A stretch of DNA of 64,000 nt. Origin: Hippophae tibetana (lineage: Eukaryota > Streptophyta > Magnoliopsida > Rosales > Elaeagnaceae). The stretch is taken from NCBI GenBank assembly GCA_037013495.1, contig CM072806.1, positions 49,875,814 to 49,939,813 of the forward strand, in the 5' to 3' direction. The position numbers and the translations under genes are program-made. This document shows, piece after piece, positions 12,700 through 23,852 of the stretch. Position 1 is the stretch's first letter, and every line of letters begins with the position of its first letter. The notes below the pieces were generated by a model. That model made no database searches. It was given only the letters and a program-made list of their open reading frames with translations, and was not told the DNA's origin.

Positions 12700-13800
12700 T
12701 TTAGTAGCATCAAATATGTATCAAAATAAATATATGTAATATTTAATTATTTTAATTTTAAAGAAAGTTAAGCAAGTATGATTAAATAATCAAAATAAAA
12801 TATTTTTATAATTTTTATTTTTTACTAAATGATTAAATCTATTATTTATTATTTTATGAATAATTAATATTTATTAAGAGCATTAAAGTTTATATGAATT
12901 TTGAACAAAATAATTATATTTAATATGTAATTATTTTAATTTTATATAAAAGAGTGTTATGGAATTACAATTAGATAAATAATGTTTTTTGCAATTATAG
13001 TTTTTAATGACGGTTGATTATTATTCTACAAATAATTAACTTCAATTAAAAGTATTAAAAATTTGAAAGATTATGATAAAAAATAATTATATACAATCTA
13101 TAATTTTTTAAATTTTATAAAAATAAATTAAAAAAAATGGTGATTATATAATAATAGATGAAGTATTTTGGAATTCTAGTTTTTAGTTATTAATTAAGCC
13201 AATTATATTTGTTATTTATTATTTTAATTTTTTTTAATTAATATTAAAGTTTTGAAGAAGTATGATGAAAATAATTATATGTAATATATAACCTCTTAAT
13301 TTTATAAAAAATAAAATTATGAAAGGGTGATTACATAATCATAACTAAAATACTTTAAAATTATGGTTTTTAATTCTTAATTAAGTCTTTATGTCTTATA
13401 TTTATTATCCTAAATAATTAATTTTAATTAAAACATTAAAAAAAGTTATAACGAGTAATTAAATAATCTTTAAATTCTTTTAGAAATCTAATTTTAATTA
13501 TTAATTACTTATTATATCCATTATTTATTATCCTAAATAATTAATTTTAATTAAAAACATAAAAAGATAAATATATAAACGGGTGGTTGAATAATCCAAA
13601 TTAAAATCTTTAAATTTTTTTATTTTTAATTTCTAACTAAATCATATTGTTATTATTTTTTATTTTAAAAAAGTAATTTTAATTAAAAATATTAAAATTT
13701 TCAATAAAGATGACCAAAATAATTATATGCAATCTATAACTTTTTATTTATTATTTTAAAAATAATTAATTTTAATTAAAAATATTAATACTATGAAGAA
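12700..13800. repeat. AT-rich diverged tandem array downstream of ALDH10
   Basis: At least five diverged units of roughly 170-190 bp follow one another. Each holds, in order, an AATTATATGTAAT-like segment, TTTTAATTTTATAAA, a GTGATTACATAATCA-type segment, a TTTTTAATT block, and TTATTTATTATTTTAAATAATTAATT-type sequence cut here for length. No coding potential. Its origin, satellite-like or inside a decayed element, is not visible. The stretch 12107-12700 before it is plain AT-rich DNA with nothing recognisable. Confidence 0.6.
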
Positions 13801-14656
13801 TACCAAAATGTTTGATATATTTAATATATAGATAATTTGTTTAAGTTATATGCGAAAATACATTAATATTTATAGCAGACTTCATAAATTTAAATGTGAC
13901 ATGTCATTTTTACTATTATAATGAATGAAAATACAAACTCAATCATTTAATTATAAGATATGTTTAGTTCAAATAAATGAAATTACCACTAACCTTTTAA
14001 GTAGAATTGAAATTGAGATTTAATGTAGTAAGTATTTATATATAACAATAAAAATGACAAAAATAATATTTTTCTTCTTGTTTAAAATATATCTTTTAAT
14101 TATTTACCTCTTATTTTTATTTATTTTACTTTTAATCATAAATAATATTTATATTAATCCCATGCTCAAAATTACCCTACATAACTTTTAGCAAATGTTC
14201 AATGTTTATAATAGGTTCACTTTTTGATCAATTATGCGGTTTTTTTTAATTATCCTACATAACTTTTAGCAATTGTTCAATTATATTAGGTTTATTTTTT
14301 TGATCAATTATATGGGTTATTTTAGGGACCAATATATATATGTCCAATTGTAAAATTGTATAAATGTTTGTAATGTTGTTTCATTGGGTGAGAGGTGGAT
14401 ATATGCGTCATAAAGTGACCTAAAAAATGGATATCTATATTTTTTAGTGAATTTTTAACATCTATATTTTGAAGTCTCAAACTTGAGACTTCTACCTTAT
14501 ATCATTAGGTTACAAGATCATTGACAAGTGGATATCTATTTCTTTGTTCATCTTAAAGAAATTAATTAATTAATTTTTTTTGTGATGCAAAATTTCATTA
14601 AAGTTATCCTTGGCCACCCATTCTTCATCATAAGAAGCATTAATTCTAGAAAATAG

Positions 14657-14956
14657 TTGATACATTTATACTATCTTTATTTTTATTTTGGTACTCTTTT
14701 TTATCTCTATTTTTAATTGAAACACATCAGATACTCTTATTTAAATTACTAATACATATTTTGGTCAAATTAAACAATAATCTTAAAGAATTGTGGTAGT
14801 TTAGAAGTATCGGTTACCTTTCAAGTTGACCAAAATATGTACTAGTAAACTAAATAGAGGTATATGATGTATTTTAATTGAGAATATGAGTTAAAAAGAT
14901 ACCAAAATAAGAATATAGGTAATCCAAAAGTACTAATTAACCGTACAAGTATCAAT
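14657..14956. mobile_element. Foldback MITE (long inverted arms)
   Basis: Two arms of about 110 bp, starting TTGATACATTTATAC and, inverted, TTGATACTTGTACGG, pair across a spacer of about 60 bp. The arms share TATTTTGGTA and end at the common TACATATTTTGGTCAA. No coding sequence. No target duplication was clear, so the family is not assigned. Confidence 0.6.
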
Positions 14957-14988
14957 AAAATATTTCTTTTTTATTACTGTATACACAA

Positions 14989-17551
14989 CACTACTACAAA
15001 TTTAAGCTTTTAAGTCAGTTAAATGAACCAACTTAAAATGAGGAGACTTAAAATTTAAAATCAATTCATGGGTTGAATCTACTTTAAATTCTATATTTTT
15101 AACATATTTTATGCATTTTCTACTATCCTCACTACTTGTTTTTGATTACATAATAGCAGAAAAAAACCAAAATATGTTTAATTTTTTTAAATAGTACAAA
15201 TTATTGAAAGATTAAATATTAATTAATTACTTGAGAATTAAATTTATTACAAAAAAATAATTTATATACAATACATACATATATTTAACTTAAATTACAA
15301 GTAAAGTGATGATGTCTCTTTTATCATGGATTTTGTGATACTCCTACTTTTTTTTCAGGGAAATGAAGCTTGGTTTATTGCTTAGAATCACCAACAATAT
15401 TCCATTCATAATGACCGGGGAACTCTCCAATGAGATGAGATGAAGTTTGGGCAGAAAAAAATAGATCCACATAACAATTCATTCCCCTAAACATCTATCA
15501 AATAAGCCCAAACTTCAGAGGCATAAGAATAGAGAAATTAAATTATTAAGAAAATTACCATGGTGTTCTCCTTCGCTATTCAATGTCATTATATTCTTCT
15601 CTTAATTTAATAATTTGAAGCATGTGTTTTGCCTATTTTTCTCGTAAATCCTCAAAAAATTGCATATCATAGTTAAATTTGTTCCAACTAAAGAACTACA
15701 TGTATTTATATTCAAAATAAGAATGTAATATTATGAATTCACAAAAAAATAACTTATATATGTTAAAAAAGTATATTAGTAGAAGAGATTACCACATCTT
15801 TAATTGAAAATGTTGAAATTTGAGGTGATTTTGTTCATAAATTTCATGACAAAGTAACCACACATGACTCCATCATGTTGTTGTGGAAGCTACAAAAAAC
15901 AAGTGTACATGGTTTTTTATATTCGAATATCTTTATTATTAAATAGTAAAATTCATTAAAATATTAATATTTTTTGTACATACCATAACTTTGTCCCATA
16001 TAAGCTCATGTGATTTTTTAAGGACAATACCCATACTTTTGTTCCACAACTTCCATGCCCTATTTAAGTTTAAAACAATTAGTTATTTATTAAATATTAC
16101 AAATAATAATAGAAAAAAATAGCTAACTATAACTGTTATATTTCAACAACTGCTTTTGTGTCTTTACTCAATTCTATGGAAGCTGAGTCATAGTACCAAA
16201 CATAATTTCCATATAGATAAAGAATTATCAACATCCCACGATCTTGGCCTTGTTCAAACTTTAGTGGCCAATGGATTATCAACTTCTGATTTTTGCTAAG
16301 TGTTAATGCCCTATCAAATAATTGTTTAGTTATGATGCTAACATCCTTCTCTTAATATTGATTGACAAGTGATAAATCATAGAACATTGCTAAATGTGAT
16401 AAATGATTAGCTTGAAGTCGATAATAATATGCCATATATAAAAGAAATATATATAAATAATTAGAAAATATAAATATAATTATATGTTCTACATAAATGA
16501 AAGTTATTTACTAATTGATGACTCACCTTGTCCATACTTGAATTATACTTAAATCGATCATTTGAAATTCAAATAGTTGTAATATGCACTCGATCGATAT
16601 ATATGTTTACCCAATGTATACTCCATAAATTTCTCAAGGAAGTGGCACAATTCATCCATCATTTATGACAATCTTGCTCGTAACAATAGTCATTAAAAAG
16701 CCAAGATTTCTCCTAAAGTTTAAAGCATATTCATAACTATACTTTTTTCCATGGCTTCTTCTTGAATGATATAGTGTACAATGATTTTCCACTAGACATA
16801 GATTTTCCATGAGATACTTACTTTGTATCTCTTAAATGTGTCGCACTTATTAATTCTAGTTTAATAGACTAAAGAAGAGGTATTATATATGTTAGTAACA
16901 ATAAAAGAGTAATATTATAATAGTAGGAAATTTTTTTTTATCTTAAGTAACAAAAATAATACCATATCAAAATTTATTACAACTTAATTCGATGGCCAAG
17001 CCACATATTATCCAATAACTTCTTGGATTGTGGTAGCATCAGAAGGCACAGGTAGTGGACAATGATGGAGTATGGATTGATCTATTACTATTCACCAATA
17101 ATTTGGAAAATATTGATTATAAATCATTCGATCATCGCTCGATTGTTGTATCATTCTAATAGCAACATAGTTCGTAGATGATGGATGTTTCAACAAACAT
17201 TTCATATTATGTAAAATATTTAAGCGTTATATATAATAATTAAAATATATAATAAACAATAAAAATAATATACTATCTACATAAGCATTGAATCTTACCA
17301 CAAATGATTCATCAAATGAAGGAGGACTCCCATGTAGGGTAGCTATTGAAAGGACATTCTCATCAAAACATTCATCATGTGATGGATGGTAAGAATGCGC
17401 AAATTGCATTGGAGATATTGAACCACTAACTGATTGCATCTACATTCCTGACATAATTGGAGGACCAATAAGATGACTATATCCCATAGAGGATATAGGT
17501 TGGGCGCCATGAGATTGCATGTGTGGCATGGGTGGTATAGATGGTGGCATG
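14989..17551 (-). mobile_element. CACTA (En/Spm) transposon end with Ulp1-protease traces
   Basis: The left end begins CACTACTACAAA, the classic CACTA terminus, followed by subterminal short repeats (ACTTAAAAT-like). Protein traces read on the minus strand. At 15828-15892 is QQHDGVMCGYFVMKFM, matching the C-terminal Q-x-D-x-x-C-G block of Ulp1/C48 cysteine proteases. Nearby, at about 16147-16198, is WYYDSASIEL, like the 'yfDS' strand of the same fold. Proline/methionine-rich sequence at 17400-17550 resembles the low-complexity part of plant En/Spm-type proteins. Frames are interrupted many times, so this is a decayed copy. The sequence after the solo LTR (19550 to about 20260) may be its continuation. 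No matching right terminus was found. Confidence 0.65.
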
Positions 17552-19549
17552 TGATAACTGTATTTTATATAGTTATTTTTATTTATTTTATTAATTATAA
17601 TTGCTATGTTCTTGACATTTTTGGTTAATTTTAGTTTAATAAATTAGTATTTACTGTTTTTTTATATATTTTAATAAAATTAAATAAATTGTATCGAAAA
17701 CGTACTTAATTGCAAATTTGCGTCCAAAAATATAATTTCAAATAAAAGAGTGTTTAATTGCAATTTATAAAAGTCAAAAATATAATTTAAATTAAAATCG
17801 GGCTTAATTTTAATTATTAAAAGTTTAAAAATTTAATTTAAATTAGAAAAGAGCTTAGTTGTAATTAAATAAAATTTAAAATGTAATTTGAAGTAAATTT
17901 ATGTATCAAAATGCAATTAAGAAAGTTTAATTTTCTACGCAGGAAAGAAGAATTCCACGTGCCATCCACCACGCGCTAAACGTGGATAGTCCGATCGGCG
18001 AAGAAACGGCTACGATGCGCGCGTCTTTATCACACCCGACCAACTCGCGTATGTGCAGATTTTGTCATTCACGTGGCTCGGCGCCCGAGTGAGGCCCACC
18101 TGCCGCACAGGCCGGCGTGAAGGTAGGACCCATGTGCCTGACGCATCCAGACGCTATCCCCCACGTTACGCGCGCCTCTGATCCCATGTGCTGATCTCTA
18201 CGTGCAACCGAATCTTCAGCGAATGAAATGCTACCACGTGTCCGTACTAATCCTTGTAGCGAATCAGAAGATCCCACATGTCCCACTTTATTTTGCAGCG
18301 AATCATGTGCTGACACGTGGCATGTTACGATGAGCATGAAAGCGCAGGATCAAGCCCGTGTTGCAGTCGTTGTCTCCCATGTGACAATCTATCGTGCACC
18401 CGTTTCGCGCAGGCAATGAAATTCTACCACGTGTCCGTGTTAAATCCTTGCAACGAATCAGACGCTGACATGTGGCATGCACTTTGAATTAAAAAAAAAT
18501 CAGAATGGCGCCTCTGTGTCTATGCGTGATTTTAATTAACATTTTAAATATCGAAAATTTTTACGCGTGTGTTTTATTTTTCGATACAAATTTTTACGCG
18601 TTTAATAAAAAAAATGTAATATTTTAGATGTATTTTTTTAGCTATAAATAGGGGATAGTATGATAGAGTAAAAATGTTTTTTGGAGAGTTTTGAAAAGTT
18701 TTGGAGAGTTTAGTTTTGAAGATTTTTTTGTGTTGTTCGGTTTTGGACTACAGAACACGCAGAAGCCATTTTTTGGCTTTTGTTGTGTTGTGCGTGTGCC
18801 AAATATTTGTGTTTTAATTTTCCTTCTTCTTCATCTAATTTTTCTGTATCTGTTGTAATTTTTATTTTAAATTTATGAAGTAATTTAATTTTTCTAGGGT
18901 TGCATTTGATCTAAATTTATGATGCTTTTATTTTAATTATTTTTGAACGATTTATAAGATGTTTGAGTTGTTTATTCTATTTTGTGCTTAATGTTTTTGA
19001 TTATTTACGAATTTTATCAAATGATCCGTGGTACATAAATAAACTTGGAAGAGACATTTTTGTGTATATTGCTCATAAATAGAATGACATGTATGATGAA
19101 GGATAGGAATATACCCTAATTGTATGTGTGGCCATTTGAGAACTTAGAACCTAATGAATCTTGGTGAATTTAATTCTCATAGGAATATAGTGAATTAATT
19201 TAACGAGGTGTGTTTGTACGGAGCTCGGAAGAGATGTATGAATAAAATTAGAAGTTTTCGGTTGAAAAATTAAATGTACTAAAAAATATAAATCAAAAGA
19301 AAATAATATGATTTGATTTGATTAATTTAGTGAAAAATTGCAATCCTAGATTTCTTTTATTTTGTTATTAAACTCTTTTCTTAAATTTGTTACAATCAAC
19401 GATCATTTTGAATAAAATCAGAGAGAGATAATTTTAGTACTCAACGATCGTTTTAAACATCAGAATGGATACGACAACCTTAGGTATCATACTTTTTGAT
19501 GTGAGTTTCTAGTGATTTGTAGGTCTATGTGTCTAAATAACATGATGAG
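17552..19549 (+). mobile_element. Solo LTR, inserted in the CACTA remnant
   Basis: Starts TGATAACTG and matches, nearly base for base over long stretches, the LTR at 47054-48634 (opposite strand). It therefore belongs to the same Ty3/gypsy-like, tRNA-Asp-primed family. A GCATG pair (17547-17551 and 19550-19554) is the likely target duplication. The 3' end is less certain because the terminal 100 bp are diverged. Inside are a GC-rich block with repeated ACGTG boxes (17950-18480), a promoter-like TATAAATA at about 18643, and a T-rich leader. No primer site or internal region adjoins it. Confidence 0.7.
17950..18480 (+). promoter_or_regulatory. GC-rich LTR block with clustered ACGTG (G-box/ABRE-like) motifs
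   Basis: Within an AT-rich LTR this block contains repeated CCACGTGTCC, TCACGTGGC and ACACGTGGC boxes (near 17956, 18068, 18236, 18315 and 18428). They alternate with a repeated TCCTTG-AGCGAATCAGA phrase. ACGTG cores are known binding sites for plant bZIP and bHLH factors, including ABA-response factors. The related LTR at 47-48.6 kb carries a shorter version. Function is inferred from the motif only. Confidence 0.5.
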
Positions 19550-22480
19550 CATGAATCAACTTCAACATCTAGCACAGTCTATGGGAAAGAAATTTGGTGT
19601 TCAATTAATTGAGCTAATGAAAACTCAAGAATATTCATTGGGTTCTTCGCTTTTTTTGTTACGTTCTTTATTTATTTTTTCTTCTAAAAACACGTTAGAT
19701 TTGAAAAATCACTAGAATGAGTTCAAAAGAAAGTTCTCAAAGCTCTCCACCACTCCTACTAAATGAAGACTAGGTGGAGGTCTATGTGAGTGATCAATCA
19801 CTACCAAGAAGGACTAAGAGAAACAAGAAGGGTCCTAATGGTTGGGAAAGTTGGAGCTCATGATGGAGCAACTAATGCAGTTTCAAATGAACTCATAAGT
19901 ACACCCTAGTACCTCAATGAGTCACTCAAGGTCCTCATGACCATTAGGCCTTGGTGCTCAAGGAGAAAAAAATAAAATTCCCAATGTAAGCAACAACTCA
20001 AAGGGACCAATCCATAGTAGATTGGGTCCTGTATTCAAGATCCACAAGACCTGGGTATCACCATCGATCAAGTTGGTGGAAGCCAATTAGACTTAGAGCA
20101 CATACGTACCAGACATGAAGACTTGTGAAACCACCTCGAGGCCAAGCATGATGCGTGCTCTGGCTAGGAAAGCTTCATTGGTGTGATTGGGATTTAACTT
20201 GAAGAGGTAGGAAATAGACCTATTTATTTCTTTACACTTGTATTTTATTTTTCTTCGAAGTGCTAGATGAGGTCTTGCATGGCCATGTCAACACCAATAC
20301 TAAAATAGAAAGAAAGAAAAAACAATAATAAATAAATAGTCTAGCCAACTTGGCATTCATGTAACTTTTGTAATTTAGCTCTCTTAGCACTCAACACATC
20401 CTTGTCATCCAAAAAGGCTATAATATTATAATGAGAATCAACCATTCATTTAAGATAAGAGTTAGACTTCATTCTATAAAACTAATGTCTCAATGGATCA
20501 CATCATGAAAAGAAGTAAGGAATACACCTTTTCCAGCCAAGAACGAGATCCAAGATCAAGACAATGTAGCCAATGTCATAATGGACAAAGTTCAATGTGG
20601 ATAACGTAGTAGGGATTACACCTCTTCCACCCATAAAAGGGTAGAAGTTTGGGTCAAATCAATTTTCACCTGACCCGATATACACTAGCATGAAAAGACT
20701 CGATAGTTATTTAGGTCACGTTTTGTAAACCAAACCACAATTTGAACATAAACACTCAAACCCAAACATAAACTCGTAACCCATAACACAAACTCATAAT
20801 CTATAACACGTAGCCATAACTCGTAACCCATAGAAGCATATTTTCTAAAAAATAGAACTTATGTCTATTTTAGTTGGCATTAAAATAAGGATGGATATGC
20901 AGTAGTAACAGACTCCTTATTGTTGCAAAATAGATACTAGAAAGTATCATCGTCAGAAGTTGAACTATAGATTATTGTAAATTAATAAGCAATTAGTTCC
21001 TAGGAAGATTTCACCTAAGAAGATATTGCTTAATAACTTCCTTAATAACTTGTAATGAATTCAGTACAATAAGGGTTTTCTGTTGTCACGTCCTATGATG
21101 GTTCAAGGTCTTAAGTGTGTTTTCTCCATTCTTAGGTCTACAAGAAAAAGAGGTGTACCGAATCATTGATGTTGACAAAAATTGATACAAACATTACCTT
21201 TGTTTACAAAAAGGGCTTTTAGGTTTATATGTTTGTAAAAATATGAGCCATCGAAGAATAATTTAACTTTATGGTACAATATTTTACTATATAAAATATA
21301 TTAAAGCATATTTTAAGGGCATATGGATCATTTAAAGAAGTTTTTTTTCCATCTCCAACCATTTTCTTCTTAATCCTCATATTTGATTGATTTTTCTCCT
21401 TTCTTAATTGGTCTATCTTCTTAATGGTCTCTAAATTGTAAAATAATGAATAAATTTGAGTTAGTTTTATTAATTAGTCACCTTAAATATCATCAATAAT
21501 TTGAATATTTAATACTAGTAATAATATTTAATATCAAAATATTTTAAACTTGTATTACATTTTAATTGAACAAATGTTTATAAAGATATTGCTTAAAAAA
21601 TAATTACAAAATATTTTACATAACTAAAATTCAAGATTAATAAATTTAAGACGAATAACATTTATAGTTATATTTAAACAGAAAAATGCAAGCTATGAGT
21701 AGGATAAATTATAAGGCTAGTGAATAAAAAAAAGTAGATTGTTAGAACAACAATAGGTAATATAAATGAAATAATTATTAACTAGATAATAAGATTACCT
21801 ATATTGATTATCATAAGCATGCTTTTGGTAAAATGGATCAACTTATGCTATAAGTTAATGATGGATTTTTAGTTTTAGGTTTTCGATTCAGACTTGAATG
21901 GATATATGAAAAATGTCAAGTAGTTTGTTATTTTTAATGCAATTTAATCTTTTTTAAAAATAAATACTTCTTATTGTAATGTCCTTTTTTATCTTTAATT
22001 ATATTTATCTATAATTTTTATCGTATAATACGCATTCTATAATATAAATAAAAGGATTTCATTAACATTTTTTTCAAACAAATAATATTATTCACTTTTT
22101 AGTTAATATGTATTTGTTTTTCATTAAAAAAGATGCCATATATATATATCATTTTAGTTTAAATACGTTCAAATTATTGAATTTATAATGAGTTTTTAAT
22201 TAATGTAAATTTAAAAACTAAAATTCAAATAAATAGTTTTATTTTATAAATATAATTTATCACTAAATAACTTATTATAAACTTAATAATTTAAACATAT
22301 TTAAATTCAAATGATATTATACTTAAAAAAATAAAAACATTTATCTAAAATTGTGAGAGAATACACGCTCGTACATTCACCCATAATTATACATATTTTT
22401 TATTTAGTTATTACGGGTGTATGCATGTAAAATATATATTTATAATTCATTTAAATTAATATTAACTTGTTTTTGTTATT
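19550..22480. other. Decayed intergenic DNA
   Basis: No gene can be supported. The part to about 20260 has slightly higher GC and may belong to the CACTA remnant. At 20740-20850 a short phrase (CATAACTCGTAACCCATA-like) is repeated three or four times. The rest is AT-rich with scattered short open frames only. Confidence 0.4.
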
Positions 22481-22873
22481 TTAATAGTATTTTGATTTTA
22501 TTTTTAGTATTTTTTTATCTAGATTTTTGATTTGATAGCTTAGTAGTATCTTGATGTAAAAAATAAATAAATACAAATTTAATACAATTTATCATTTAAT
22601 TAAAATTTTTCGCATATATAGTAATAAATGTACGATATTTAAATAAAAGTTTTAAATAATTAATTAATTGATTATCTCAAAAATATTCCCTTAATGTTAT
22701 TTAAATAATTTATTATCTAAAAATATCTTTTAATATCGTACATGTATTACTACATATGTAAAAAGTCTTAAATTAAATGATAAATTGATACATTTTTTTA
22801 GATAAGAATACTTCAAAAATACAATCTCTAAAATCTAGAAAAAAAATACTAAAAGTAAAATCCTATATTAGTA
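22481..22873. mobile_element. Foldback MITE, family copy 1
   Basis: Inverted arms start TAATAGTATTTTGATTTTA and, inverted, CTAATATAGGATTTTACTTT. Each continues into TTTTAGTATTTTTTT and, further in, AGATTTTTGA or AGATTTTAGA. The centre holds a nearly palindromic ATTAATTGATTATCTC block and paired TACGATATT / AATATCGTAC strings. It is clearly related to the element at 29315-29718. Non-coding. Confidence 0.65.
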
Positions 22874-23800
22874 CAGTAACGAACTATTTATAACATATAG
22901 TTATGAGTTAAAGTTAATTAATTAGCTTTTTTTATGTTAATTTATTGTGATATTATAGCATTGTTTGTGATTTTCATAATTTATAACTTTTCAAAATTCA
23001 AATTCAATAATTTGAGTTTAAACTTTTGATTTTATATTGTATGAAAGTTTAATAAATTAGATAGATTTAAATTTTTAATAATTTTTTAATTCTCAACAAT
23101 CATGAAACTCATAATGCGTAATAATAAATTTAAACAATAAATATTATTTTAGTTTACAATAAGAAATAAACATTTACCGAAGCTTGAAACTCTATGCATA
23201 TTAATTGACACTAATGAATAAATGTTTAATTTAATAAATTATATTTTGAAAATAATTTTTAATTACCAATTATTTAATAGCATAATAATATATATTTTAA
23301 GGTATTGAAAGACATTTGGATAAATTTTTTTTTTTTATATATTATAATAAGTTAATTTTTTATTAGATATGATTATATAAATTCAATTACAATTTCTAAT
23401 AATCTTATGACTTATTATAAATTTATAATAAATATATTTTTTAAAAATATATTGAAATAATGAGATCTCAAGTCATATCTAATTAAATGATTGATTGAAT
23501 TGTGTAATTATTTGTTTTAAAATAAAAATTAATTATTATAATATATGTGAATCTGTGAGCTTAATAATAGAGCACAAATAAAAAATTCCTACTCAATCAA
23601 ACGCTACCATATCTCCTTCTGGGGGAAAGAGTAAATAAATAAATAAAAAATGCTACGCCAACAAGAAAAATCTCTTACTTCACGTTTTGTGCAATTAAAT
23701 ATTTAACTCAGATTCAATTATTCTATTTAAAAAAATAAATTACTCAGATTCAGTCATTCTATTTAAAAAAAAAACCTCAAAATCAATTATTGTTTTCTCC

Positions 23801-23809
23801 TTTATAAAT
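23801..23809 (+). promoter_or_regulatory. Probable TATA box of PYD1
   Basis: TTTATAAAT lies about 50 bases upstream of the PYD1 ATG at 23853, followed by a pyrimidine-rich leader. The spacing implies a very short 5' UTR of about 20-25 nt. Upstream AT-rich sequence (22874-23800) has no other feature. Confidence 0.45.
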
Positions 23810-23852
23810 CTCTACTTCTTCCGAGCTCTGGAGTTGACAAAGACGAAAAATC

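Noticed and set aside
18065-18419. Open frames in the GC island of the LTR at 17.5-19.5 kb
   Set aside because: They are frames through the ACGTG box cluster, not conserved in frame with the related LTR at 48.1-48.3 kb.
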